This document shows, piece by piece, positions 21,946 to 31,200 of a stretch of 42,426 bases of DNA. The notes below the pieces were generated by a model. The model saw nothing but the letters and a program-made list of their open reading frames with translations, made no database searches and had not been told where the DNA came from. Origin of the DNA: a virus; the IMG/VR virus record IMGVR_UViG_3300021437_000038, positions 1 to 42,426 of that record; one strand, given 5' to 3'. The first letter of the stretch is position 1; each line of letters opens with the position of its first letter. The position numbers and the translations under genes were made by a program.

Positions 21946-24453
21946 ATGCCTAACACCATTCCAGAGCTCAATGACGGCGATAAGGCGTTCACGGGCGTGG
22001 ACGCCCGGCGCCTGCCAACTGAGCTGGAACCGGGCTTGGTGAGCGAGGCGCTCAACCGCACGTTCGAGCGGACGGGCGTCAGTAATCGGCCGGGGATCGC
22101 GCAGCCAACCGAGGGGCAGATCAATGCCAATACAAAAGTGTTCCCGGGCACCGTCCGAGCGTTTGGACGGTGGCAAGATCCCGAGGGGTTCGATTGCAAT
22201 CTCTGGGTGAGCGACGCGGCGACGACGGCCGGCGGCCGAGGCCGGGCCTGGCGGCTGCAGGATGGCAATGCGCCGCTCGAAATCGCGCTCAATGGCTTCG
22301 ATGTGTGGGGGCCGGCTCGGCTGGTGCCCTGCCTGCGCGGGTTATTGCTCCTGCGGCAAGGCAATGCCCGCGCTTACTTCAAAACCGCGGACGTGAACGG
22401 CACGGATCACACGATCACGCTTCATGCCGCAGCGCCGTTCGCTACGGGCGACCGGGTGCGGTTCGTGAGCGAGGACGGCAACCTGGCCAGCCTGGTGACC
22501 AACACGGATTATTACGTGGCGCTGACGTCGGCCACGGTGCTCACGCTGCGGGCCACGGCAAGCGGGGCGGACCTGGCGATCGACGAGGGGACCGTGGACG
22601 GTCATTTCTATCTCGAGCTGGATAACGTGAACCCGGGGCCCTACGGCAACGGGGCGCCGCCGTTGATCCTGCAGCCGGATGTGGGCAAGACAGCGTGGCA
22701 GAACGGATTCGCGGCGGCGCCCGTGGTGCTGTCGTTTGCCTACAATAGCACGAGCAAGGTTTACACGCTGGCCAATCATCGGCTGGCGCCCGGCGACCAG
22801 GTGACGTTTCTCACCGGCACGAATTCGAGCACGAACAATTACGTGGGGCCGATCGATGACAATCATTTCAAGCTCTACACCAGCGCGCTGGCGGCACTGG
22901 CCAAGGATAGCGGGGCGCTCGAAGCGAATGCTTCCTCGACGGGCACGCTGCAGCGCAAGGGCGCGAGTGCCATGCCGATTGCGCCGGCGCGCGAGGGGTG
23001 CTGGTACGCGCAGCGGGCGGTGCTGGTGAACGAGCGGGATACGCTGCTGGTGAGTGACCCGAATGATCCGGTGCATTTTGAGCCGTTTGCCAACTCGATC
23101 ACGGCCAACCTGGGCGAGGCGGACCCGATCATGGCGGTGATCCCCCACGGGCCGGGCACGTTGATCATTGTCAAGCGGCTCAGCGTTCTCTCGTTTCTGA
23201 ATCTCGAAGACACGGCGGATAAATGGCAGCTCACGGAGATCACGCGCGAATGGGGCGGAACGTCGCCGCTGGCGGTGGTGCCGGTGGGGGCGGATGTGTG
23301 GATCCTGGGTCGGCGGGGCGTCATGACGATGGCGCAGACGCAGTATGGGACCTGGCGCGGCGCGGCGGTGCCCGAGAGCACGCCCATGCAGCCGTATATC
23401 GACCAGGTGGACTGGTTGAATGCGGAGATCGCGTGCGGGGCCTCGTGGCAGAATAAGATCTTCTTTGCCGTGCCGATGGCGGGACAGGGGTCGGAGGTCG
23501 GAGGTCAGAGGTCAGAGGTCAGGAACAATGCGGTGCTGGTGTTCTCGACGCAGACCAATCAGTGGATGGGGATTTGGCAGGGGGATGGGCTGCAGCCGGT
23601 GCAGTTCGCCAGGATGATGCTCGGGGGCGTCGAGACGCTGGCGTGGGCCAATGCGGATGGCACGTTGCGAGCCTTTGCGCCCGAGATGCTCGATGACTCG
23701 GGCACGCCGATTGCCACACGGCTGGTGACGCGCGGCTACGATTGCGGGCAGCCGTTCCAGAAGCGCTTCCTGGCAGGCGAACTGGCGGTGGCGGGGTGGA
23801 ATCCGCTCTGGGCGCTCAAGGTGCGGCGCGAGAGTGTTTATACCGAGGAGGCGCTGTGGAGCAATCGCGCGGCGGATCCTGCGAAGTATATCACCTGGAA
23901 CCAGCCGGACTATGACACCACCAATGTGAATGGGGATTTCGCGCGAGCCGAGCGCGAGGATTACAGCCTGGTGGTGCCGCCCGGAACTGAACTGGTGCCG
24001 GGAGGGGCGCAATACAGCCAAGGCCAATACATTCTGACCATCCCGACCGATGGTCTGTGGACCGTTATCCCGGGTGCCAATGAATATGCGCTGGCGTTGG
24101 TGGGAGACAACATTCCGACGTTCGGGCAGGGCTCCTGGACGCTGTGCGCACCGGGCACGCCGATCGTTCTGAACGTGACCCGAGCGGCATATCGACTGGT
24201 GCTGGCCATGACTCCCACGTTCCCGGCCTCAAGCGGTGCGGTGACGGCCAGCGTGATGACGTCCGGCACTGGCATCCAACTCGGGAGCGGGGTGCCGGTG
24301 GACCTGCACCAGGAAACGGTGCAGACGTTCCGCATGCGCGAGGAAAGCCGATTCCTGCAACTGGTGATCGAGACCAGCCAGGGGGAATTGCGCGTGCTCT
24401 CGAGTGTGATCAGCGCCGTGCCCGGACGACGGGCGGCGAGCGTGAAAGACTAA
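21946..24453 (+). CDS. Tail nozzle / tail-tubular B-like protein
   Basis: 835 residues, close to T7 gp12 (794), and directly following a gp11-sized adaptor. GVDARRLPTELEPGLVSEAL, then NRPGIAQP, is a typical opening of podovirus nozzle proteins. Repeated beta motifs (HTITLHAAAPFATGDRVRFV; KLYTSALAAL; TQTNQWMGIWQGDG; TLAWANADGTLRAF) suit a propeller-like nozzle. It forms the tube end that opens for DNA exit. A heptamer insertion at 23487-23521 adds GSEVGGQRSEVRN in frame. Confidence 0.65.
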   Translation: MPNTIPELNDGDKAFTGVDARRLPTELEPGLVSEALNRTFERTGVSNRPGIAQPTEGQINANTKVFPGTVRAFGRWQDPEGFDCNLWVSDAATTAGGRGRAWRLQDGNAPLEIALNGFDVWGPARLVPCLRGLLLLRQGNARAYFKTADVNGTDHTITLHAAAPFATGDRVRFVSEDGNLASLVTNTDYYVALTSATVLTLRATASGADLAIDEGTVDGHFYLELDNVNPGPYGNGAPPLILQPDVGKTAWQNGFAAAPVVLSFAYNSTSKVYTLANHRLAPGDQVTFLTGTNSSTNNYVGPIDDNHFKLYTSALAALAKDSGALEANASSTGTLQRKGASAMPIAPAREGCWYAQRAVLVNERDTLLVSDPNDPVHFEPFANSITANLGEADPIMAVIPHGPGTLIIVKRLSVLSFLNLEDTADKWQLTEITREWGGTSPLAVVPVGADVWILGRRGVMTMAQTQYGTWRGAAVPESTPMQPYIDQVDWLNAEIACGASWQNKIFFAVPMAGQGSEVGGQRSEVRNNAVLVFSTQTNQWMGIWQGDGLQPVQFARMMLGGVETLAWANADGTLRAFAPEMLDDSGTPIATRLVTRGYDCGQPFQKRFLAGELAVAGWNPLWALKVRRESVYTEEALWSNRAADPAKYITWNQPDYDTTNVNGDFARAEREDYSLVVPPGTELVPGGAQYSQGQYILTIPTDGLWTVIPGANEYALALVGDNIPTFGQGSWTLCAPGTPIVLNVTRAAYRLVLAMTPTFPASSGAVTASVMTSGTGIQLGSGVPVDLHQETVQTFRMREESRFLQLVIETSQGELRVLSSVISAVPGRRAASVKD
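23487..23521 (+). repeat. Heptamer insertion in the nozzle gene
   Basis: Five seven-base units (GGTCGGA twice, GGTCAGA twice, GGTCAGG), encoding EVGGQRSEVR. Single arm, in frame. Confidence 0.75.
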
Positions 24454-24456
24454 CAT

Positions 24457-24667
24457 GAAGTCGAGAGTCGAGAAATGGTCGAGAGTCGAAAGTCGAAAGT
24501 CGAGGGCCAGCAGGCTGGCGCTGATTTCCGGCCCTCGACCTTCGGCCTTCGACCATCGACTCCTGACCCGACTAACATGAAGTCGAAAGTCGAAAGTCGA
24601 GAGTCGAGGGCCAGCAGGCTGGCGCTTCCTTCCGGCCTTCGACCTTCGACTATCGACTATCGACCAT
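24457..24667 (+). repeat. Two heptanucleotide foldbacks between nozzle and fibre genes
   Basis: Tandem GTCGAAA and GTCGAGA units, GGCCAGCAGGCTGGCGC cores, then TTCGACC, TTCGACT and ATCGACT units. Two foldbacks of about 90 bases each are separated by CTCCTGACCCGACTAAC. A 68-codon frame here is pure repeat translation. Confidence 0.9.
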
Positions 24668-24671
24668 TCCT

Positions 24672-25616
24672 ATGGCTCTAAGCATTCAACTCATTCCCGG
24701 CTACGTGTTCGCGCCTGGCGAGAAGACGGACGTGGCCAAACTCAATCAACTCGGCCGGCCAACGGTGGTCGTCTCGGGCACGGTGGATGGCGCCACGCCC
24801 ACGGCGATCGGCGATGACACGATCACCGGCGCCAAGCTGGTAGGCAGCGGCGGCACGGGCGCGGTGTGCGATGACGTGACGATCGAGACCAATGCCGGCA
24901 GCGGGGCCAAGGTGCTGCGCGTCAAGGAGGGGAGCATCAAGCTCTCGCACTTGAGCCCGAGCGACCTGGCGGCGCTTCTCACGGCTGATAGCACGGGGCG
25001 GGCGATGATGGCGGATGGCTTTGTGACGGGCAACAAGCTGGCCGATAGCGTGGCCGGCACGGGCCTGGGCTGGAACGCGGCCAGTCCGCGGGGATTGACC
25101 TGGCTCATTAGCGCTCTGACCAGCAAAGCCACGCCGGTGATGGCGGATTCGCTGGCGCTCCTGGATAGCAGCGACTCATCCAACAAACGGGCCACGATCA
25201 CGGCCATCGCGGGGCTCATCCTGGGGTCGAAGGTGCAGGCGAGCCGTTACGGGCTGCTCGGCTATCTCACGGCGGTGGACCTCGAAACGGCGTATTTGAC
25301 GGATCTCTCGGTGACCATGCTGGCGACCCGCTACCTGATCAAAGAGATCTTCTTCGAGGCGGTGTCGCCGATCGCTTACGGCAACTTTGCGTTTGGGTAT
25401 CAGATCCGGACGGCGGCGGCGGGTGCGGGCACGCTCCTGGCCGCGGCGACGGTGGGGCCGAACTACAGCGATGGCGATATGGTCTGGCAAAGCACGCTCC
25501 AGACGGCCGCCAGCGCCAAGACGCGGACGGAGAGCACGCTTTACCTGCGGGTGATGGTGCCCAGCGTGTTCGTGAGCACGGGGAACTTGTGGGTGTTTGG
25601 GGAGGTGCTGGCGTGA
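24672..25616 (+). CDS. Putative tail fibre protein
   Basis: 314 residues, rich in Ala, Thr, Gly and Ser. GYVFAPGEKTDVAKLNQLG is followed by TAIGDDTITGAKLVGSGGTG and SIKLSHLSPSDLAALLTADS, a repetitive pattern like fibre shafts (ITGAKL-type repeats). The C-terminus (YQIRTAAAGAGTLLAAATVG onward) is beta-rich and may form the tip. It lies after the nozzle gene, where podoviruses encode fibres. No signal peptide, unlike the fibre-like genes at 15-19 kb. Its stop overlaps the next start (GTGA at 25613). Confidence 0.6.
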   Translation: MALSIQLIPGYVFAPGEKTDVAKLNQLGRPTVVVSGTVDGATPTAIGDDTITGAKLVGSGGTGAVCDDVTIETNAGSGAKVLRVKEGSIKLSHLSPSDLAALLTADSTGRAMMADGFVTGNKLADSVAGTGLGWNAASPRGLTWLISALTSKATPVMADSLALLDSSDSSNKRATITAIAGLILGSKVQASRYGLLGYLTAVDLETAYLTDLSVTMLATRYLIKEIFFEAVSPIAYGNFAFGYQIRTAAAGAGTLLAAATVGPNYSDGDMVWQSTLQTAASAKTRTESTLYLRVMVPSVFVSTGNLWVFGEVLA

Positions 25617-26068
25617 ATAACGCAGTCGAGAGTCGAGAGGCGAGGGTCGAAGGCCGGCCTGGGAACGGCAATGGCGATGGGCATGCTGCGCTTACGCTGC
25701 CGTTTATGCCGTTGCTGCCGTGGTTGCGGAAGATCAGCAGCAAGGAAGAAGTGGCGGCGCTGGCCAAGGTGGCGGCGGAAGATCAACACCAGATCGTGGG
25801 CGCTACGCATTTGGCGGAGAAGAATGGGCAGATTATCGGCTACGCCTCGATCGGGGCCATCACGATGCTCAACGTGTGGGCCGATTCGAAGAACGTCCAC
25901 GCGCGAGAGAGCGCTTATCTCTTGAACCTGGCGGAATGCACGGCGGCGGCCATGGGGCTGCGGACGATTTGCCTGCCTTGCGCGGCGGAGAGTCCATTCC
26001 TGCCTTACATCGACAAGCTGGGATATCACCGGCTGGGCTCGGCAACGTTTAACCTGAAACAACTGTGA
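25613..26068 (+). CDS. GNAT-like acyltransferase-fold virion protein
   Basis: 151 residues from GTG 25613 (GTGA overlap). The first about 20 residues come from heptamer repeats (VESREARVEGRP). LLPWLRKISSKEEVAALAKV and GQIIGYASIGAITMLNVWAD, then SAYLLNLAECTAAAMGLRTI and LPYIDKLGYHRLG, follow the strand-helix order of small GNAT proteins, with the V-strand and C-terminal helix visible. Podovirus tail regions often carry a degenerate GNAT protein of unknown role. The acetyl-CoA loop (Q/R-x-x-G-x-G/A) is not clear, so it may be non-catalytic. Confidence 0.55.
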   Translation: MNNAVESREARVEGRPGNGNGDGHAALTLPFMPLLPWLRKISSKEEVAALAKVAAEDQHQIVGATHLAEKNGQIIGYASIGAITMLNVWADSKNVHARESAYLLNLAECTAAAMGLRTICLPCAAESPFLPYIDKLGYHRLGSATFNLKQL

Positions 26069-26178
26069 AAACGAAGGCTGAGGGCGGAAACTTGAAACCT
26101 GAAAGGAAGGCTGAAGGCGGAAACCTGAAACCTGAAATTTCAGCCCTCAGGTTTCATCCCTCATCCTTCATCCTTCAA
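26064..26178 (+). repeat. TGAAACC/TTTCATCC heptamer foldback
   Basis: Left arm: GGCGGAAACTTGAAACCTGA, then a second GGCGGAAACCTGAAACCTGA. Right arm: CAGGTTTCATCCCTCATCC followed by TTCATCC and TTCAACC. Seven-base register in both arms. Confidence 0.85.
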
Positions 26179-26190
26179 CCACTCTGACTT

Positions 26191-27045
26191 ATGGGATGCT
26201 TCGGACCTGATCAACCGGCGCCGCAGAACATCGGGCAGCAAACGCGCGATACGCTGCAGGCACAAATCGACCTGGCACCCAAGCAATTGGCGGCCGCTCA
26301 GCAGGTGCAGCCCGGCTACACAGCGCTGGATATCCAGACGCTGGGCCAACTGCTCCAGGGCCAGAATGGCCAGGGCGGTTTGCTCGATCTTTATGGCAAG
26401 GTGGCGCCGCAGCTCCAGCAGCTCCAGGCCGACAGCACCCGGGCGAACCTGGCCAGCAACATCAGCAACGTGCAGCAGCTCGCGCCGCAGGCCTCCGCGG
26501 CGCTGGCGGCTGCCAATCCGCAGCAGAAGGCGCTGGTGGACGCGTTGAACAGCTCGGCCATGCAAGGGCTCGCCGCCGGCACGCAGCTCCTGCCCCAGGA
26601 CGCGGCAAATATCAGCAAGAGCGTCAATTCCTCGTGGGCGAACCGGGGACTCGGTGGCACGAATGCCAATCAACTCGGCCTGGCGATGCAGCTTTACGGG
26701 GGCGGCCAGCAAGCGCTGGCGCAGCGGCAGCAGTTCGGCACGCAGATGACGGGTGTGAACCAGCAGGTGGTGGGGAACCCGATGCTGGCGCTGCTCGGTC
26801 AGCAGGGGACGGGGCTCCAGAACGCGCTGGGCACAGTGGGCCAGGCGAACCAGAACGCGACGACGATCGGCGGCGGGGTGCAGAGCATGTTCAACCCGTT
26901 CAACAGCTACGCTTCGAATCTGTACAACCAGAACCAGAACGTGCAGTGGCAGTATAACCAGAGCCAGCCGAGCACGATGGGCGTGATCGGCCAGATTGGC
27001 AGCACGGTGGGCAGCGTGGCTGGCGGGTTGCTGGGGGCGATTTAA
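26191..27045 (+). CDS. Gln-rich putative ejection (internal virion) protein 1
   Basis: 284 residues, with high Gln, Asn, Ala and Gly and helical heptads (APKQLAAAQQVQPGYTALDI; QLQADSTRANLASNISNVQQ). It ends in a Gly-rich hydrophobic stretch (IGQIGSTVGSVAGGLLGAI) like a membrane-active segment. It is the first of three genes of rising size (284, 370, 2703 residues) after the tail genes, paralleling T7 gp14-gp15-gp16, the proteins ejected to span the envelope. The starting MGCFG resembles T7 gp14-like proteins. Confidence 0.55.
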   Translation: MGCFGPDQPAPQNIGQQTRDTLQAQIDLAPKQLAAAQQVQPGYTALDIQTLGQLLQGQNGQGGLLDLYGKVAPQLQQLQADSTRANLASNISNVQQLAPQASAALAAANPQQKALVDALNSSAMQGLAAGTQLLPQDAANISKSVNSSWANRGLGGTNANQLGLAMQLYGGGQQALAQRQQFGTQMTGVNQQVVGNPMLALLGQQGTGLQNALGTVGQANQNATTIGGGVQSMFNPFNSYASNLYNQNQNVQWQYNQSQPSTMGVIGQIGSTVGSVAGGLLGAI

Positions 27046-27047
27046 GA

Positions 27048-27079
27048 GGGCGGAGGGCTGAAACCTGAAACCTGAAAGG
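27048..27079 (+). repeat. TGAAACC heptamer run
   Basis: GGGCTGAAACCTGAAACCTG and AAAGG, in the spacer between the two ejection-type genes. Confidence 0.7.
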
Positions 27080-27087
27080 ACAAGACT

Positions 27088-28200
27088 ATGGGCGAAGGAT
27101 TAATGATGCAGGACCGGCAGATTGCCATGCAGGGCCTGAACACTCTCGGCGGCATGCTCGGGGGTGCCCTGGGCGGCGCGCTGCGGCCGGCGGGCACAGT
27201 CACGAGCTGGGGCGGGCGCGGGCGCGGGGCGAACATTCTCGAAGGCATCGGCATTGGTGGCGTGCCGGATTACGCGGCGGCGGCCACCAAGGCCAAGGCG
27301 CTGCGGCAAACGCTCAAAGCGTATGCGCCGGATGATGAGAGCGGCGATGCGCTAAGGCAGTTCGCGGACTCGGCCGGCCTGGCGGATCTCGAAGGCAAGG
27401 TGCAAGGGTTCGCGCTCAAGGCGGCACAGGCGCATCAACAGGCGCAAACGGAGGAAACTCGAGCGCGGACACAGGAACTCCTCGATGCCGGGCAACGCTA
27501 CAGAGCCCAGGCGGCGCACGCAAACGCGCTGGATATCGCGGCAGCCGAGGACGCCAATCACGAGCAGAATTTCCTGCAGCAATGGGTGCAGGCGGCACAG
27601 GGCGGAGTCGAAAGCCCAGGGTCGAATGTCGAAGGCCAGCCCTCGACCAGCGGCGCTCGACCTTCGACCGCTGTCAATCCACTCCTGGCGGCGATCAATG
27701 CCAGCCCGCGCGGAGCGGCGGTGGCGTTCCGGCGCAATCCCTCGCTCCTGGTGCAAGCGCTGCACATCGTGCCGAATGTCGGAGCCCCGGGCGACGTGGG
27801 CACGGCACAGGAAGTGCAAGATTCGGATGGGAACGTGATCGGCCACAATATCCCGATCGGCGGGGGCAAGTGGCATTACCAGCCCAAGCCGAAGGAGGCC
27901 AATGCCGGGTATCCCGAGGGGAGCAAGGTCGTGAGCGATCGCGGGGTGAACCTCCTCGTGGGTCCCGATGGCAGAATTATCAAGACGCTGGGCGCGCAGA
28001 GCGCGGGCGGCGCCTTGTCCGATTACCTGGGCGGTCAGTCCGGAGCGAAGCCTAACACCGCAACTCCGGCGGGTAAATCCCCATCCGCCCAGGCTTTGGC
28101 TTTGCCCAAGAGCAAGGCGGATCTGAAAGCGGGCCAGGCGTATATCACGCCGCGAGGCATTGCCACGTGGGATGGTGAGAAGTTCGTGACCCGCCAATAG
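27088..28200 (+). CDS. Putative ejection (internal virion) protein 2
   Basis: 370 residues. A Gly-rich N-terminus (LNTLGGMLGGALGGALRPAG) is followed by a helical centre with coiled-coil character (residues 95-165, ALKAAQAHQQAQTEETRART onward), then a repeat-derived linker (GVESPGSNVEGQPSTSGARP) and a basic C-terminus. It is the middle member of the three-gene ejection set. Its ATG is preceded by a TGAAACC repeat and GGACAAG. No specific family is claimed. Confidence 0.5.
   Translation: MGEGLMMQDRQIAMQGLNTLGGMLGGALGGALRPAGTVTSWGGRGRGANILEGIGIGGVPDYAAAATKAKALRQTLKAYAPDDESGDALRQFADSAGLADLEGKVQGFALKAAQAHQQAQTEETRARTQELLDAGQRYRAQAAHANALDIAAAEDANHEQNFLQQWVQAAQGGVESPGSNVEGQPSTSGARPSTAVNPLLAAINASPRGAAVAFRRNPSLLVQALHIVPNVGAPGDVGTAQEVQDSDGNVIGHNIPIGGGKWHYQPKPKEANAGYPEGSKVVSDRGVNLLVGPDGRIIKTLGAQSAGGALSDYLGGQSGAKPNTATPAGKSPSAQALALPKSKADLKAGQAYITPRGIATWDGEKFVTRQ
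27606..27669 (+). repeat. Heptanucleotide insertion in ejection protein 2
   Basis: GTCGAAAGCCCAGGGTCGAA and TGTCGAAGGCC face CTCGACCAGCGGCGCTCGAC and CTTCGACC. In frame, encoding a Ser/Gly/Pro linker. Confidence 0.65.
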
Positions 28201-28207
28201 CCCGGCA

Positions 28208-31200
28208 ATGCCCGAGACATTCACATTCGAGGAAGCCCTCGGACAGCCCATGGAGCAGCCGAGGGTCGAAGGTCGAGGGTCGAGCGGGACGGCTACGGCT
28301 ACGGCGCCGGACACGTTCACATTCGAGGAAGCGGCGGATCCGAGCAAGACGTTCAGCTTCGAGGAGGCGGACCGCGATCGCGCCATTCCGTTCTACGACA
28401 AAAGCTCGCCCGAACCGCAGCCGCCGGCAGACCAGCTTTTCCTGGCGCCTAAGACGATTCAATCGATCCGGCAGGGTGTCAATCCGGTGTCGCGGCCGGA
28501 GGGGAATGAGCCGGCTTACCAGGGGTTGGTGCAGGCGTTCAACGAGCCGCACGTGAAGCTGCTGCGCAGTTTCTCGGAAGATCAGAAGAAGCTGATTGAC
28601 GAGGAAGGGCCGACCTGGCTCAAGCAATTTGCCGGCGCCCACGAGAGCATTGCCAATTCGGTGAACTGGTTCACCTCGACGGCGGGGCTCGCCACGCTCG
28701 GCCTGGGCAGCGCGCCCAAAGTGGTGCAGAAAGCGGTCGCGCTGGCGTTTGCCATCGATATGGCGTCGCACCTGCCCGAGACGGGCGCGGCGATCGGCGA
28801 AGAGTTGGCCAAACCGCCCGGAGAACGCGACGAGCGCAAGCTGGCGCAGCTCAGCACGGATGCGCTGAGCACCATGGCCTTCGCCACCACGGCGGCCAAG
28901 CATGGGCTCCTGCCCACGCGCCAGGCGCCTCCGCCGGGGTCGCCGCGGCCTGATGGCCTGGTGCCCCAGGCCAGCGTGCTGCAGAAGGTTTTAAGCGCAT
29001 TGGGGCCGGTTAAACCGGGCGAGAAAGCGGCGTTCGATCCCGTGGCCGCGGCAGAGGAGCGGAACCAGGCGCGCGTGGCAATGGGACGCGAGCCGGTGCC
29101 GGTGACCGTGCCGCCGGAAGTGCCCGGGGATAAGCCGGTGCTGTTTCCTGGCGTGGTGGCCCTGCCGCAGACGGGACAGGGGCAATCGCAGCCGGTGCCG
29201 GATCTCCTGGCCCAGACGACGGCGCAGATCGAGGCGGCCAGGCTCCAGAACCAGGCCGAGGTGCAGGCGTTTGAACGGCAGAAGGCGGCGGAAGGTAGGG
29301 GATTGCCTCCTACTGTGGTGGAGGGCGGAGTTCCAGGACGCCCTGACTTGAATCAGGGGTTCGCGGCGCTCGCCCCTCCAGCGGTCGCCCCTCCAGTTCC
29401 CGAGCCGCCGGCCACTCTTGCGGCGCAGATCGAATGGCTGCGTAATGGGAAACGGGATGCGGTGCTGTTCACCCCAGGCGAAGCGTTGCCCGAGGGGGCC
29501 ACCCTGGCCGACTTCTCCAGCGTTGAGACGCCGCATGGCACTATCCTTTTCAACCCGCAGCGGATCAGCGGCACGGCCATTCTCGATGCGGTGGCGCAGA
29601 ATCGGCTGGGGGATGTGCTGGGCTATGGCATCAGCGCCAAGCCGGCGCCCGAGCAGGCCGCCGGCGTGGTAGTGGTGCGCGCGCCGGATGGCACAGAGAA
29701 GCAAGCGGTGGTGACCGACCAGGCCAACGCGCCCGCCGTGGTGCAGGCCGCCGCGAATGTGGCCGATCATGGAGACAAGATCGCCGTCGAAATGCCCGAG
29801 CAGGTGGTGCAGGGGAGAACGGCAGGAGTGTCGGGCGGGACGCCCAACACAGCGACCGGGACGGTCGCGCTCCCCGGGAAAGAGGGGGCGGGTGCGGTCC
29901 CCAGTGGTCCGCCCGTGTTCGCCCGGGATGCGGCGGCCAGTGCCATCGAGCGACTGCGCGCCAAGGCGGCTCAGCGGAATGCGCCGGTGGCTCCGCAGCG
30001 TGTGGCCATGGTGCAGACGCCCGAGGAGATTGCCGCCAATAAGGCGTGGTTCGAGGAACAACGCGCCCGCCAAGCTGAGGAGCTCCGCCGCCGTTCTCAA
30101 CCCTCAACTCCAAACGCGCAACCTGCCTGGACGCCGCCACGGGCCGAACCGGTGGTGCCGATCTCGGGCGAGGAGACAAGCGATCTTTATACGATTCGCG
30201 ATGCCGTGCGCGAGAATGGCGGACTGACAGGGCCGGACCTGGACGCCGCGCTGAAGGCCATGCGCGCCGGCCAGAAGCCCGCAGCGGTGGTGCAGGAATG
30301 GGCTGGAGGCGGTGAGCATGATGACCTGGCAAACATCCTCGAGCAAATCGCCGCCGTGCGGGATGAGGGGAACAGCGCCGAATACCGGCGGCTCCGGCAG
30401 GCGTATCAAAAGACATTCGTGCCCGGCAGGCCGAAAGTGGAGCTAACGCTGCAAGGGATCCAAAAGGCGCAGGAAAGCGGCGTGGTGCCCACGGGTGGCG
30501 TGCCGCAGGATGCCGGCGAGCTCATCTCGCGCGCTTGGGCGGACGCCAGCAAACCCGCCCGCATCGACCGCGAAGCGACGGCTGCCGCCCAGGCCGAGGC
30601 GGATCACCAGGCGTTTGTGCAGAGCCTGCAAGTGCGCGGCAAACAGATTTTCTCGGGAACCCAGCCGCTGGGCGAGATCCACACCGACCGAACGGGGCGC
30701 AGGATGCTGGTGCCCACGCCCGAAGCAGAGGCCCTGTCGCCTGAATTTCAGGCCGAAGTGCTGAACAAGGCAGGCATCGAGACTGAGCACGGCATGGACG
30801 CGGGTGAGCCGGTGCGGGACATGACGCCCGGCGAACTGGACGAACCCACCATCCGCGCCGCTCTTGACGAGATGGCAGGGCTGATTTACCGTAAATCCTA
30901 TGCCGAGCTCGGTGACATACAGCGTTACACCATCCGAACAGCGGTTGAAGACGAGCAGATTCAAGGACGGGAGCAGCGTGACCGAGCATCCGGACGGCAG
31001 CCTGGAGATCAGGGAGAACGACCTCGCGCAAAGCTGCCACCTGAGCGACTTGCCGAACAACCCACCAGTGCCAGCGGTCTGCCCGAGCAATACGAAGCCT
31101 GGCTGAGCCAGCGCTCGAATTGGGAACGCCGCATCCGCAACGGGCGGCTGGCGATCCAAACCGCGCCGCGCAACGCGGACGGCAGGATTCGCTGGAATAA

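Noticed and set aside
24475-24681. 68-residue ORF in the spacer before the fibre gene
   Set aside because: It is entirely heptamer-repeat translation (VESRKSKVEG, RPSTFGLRPSTP).
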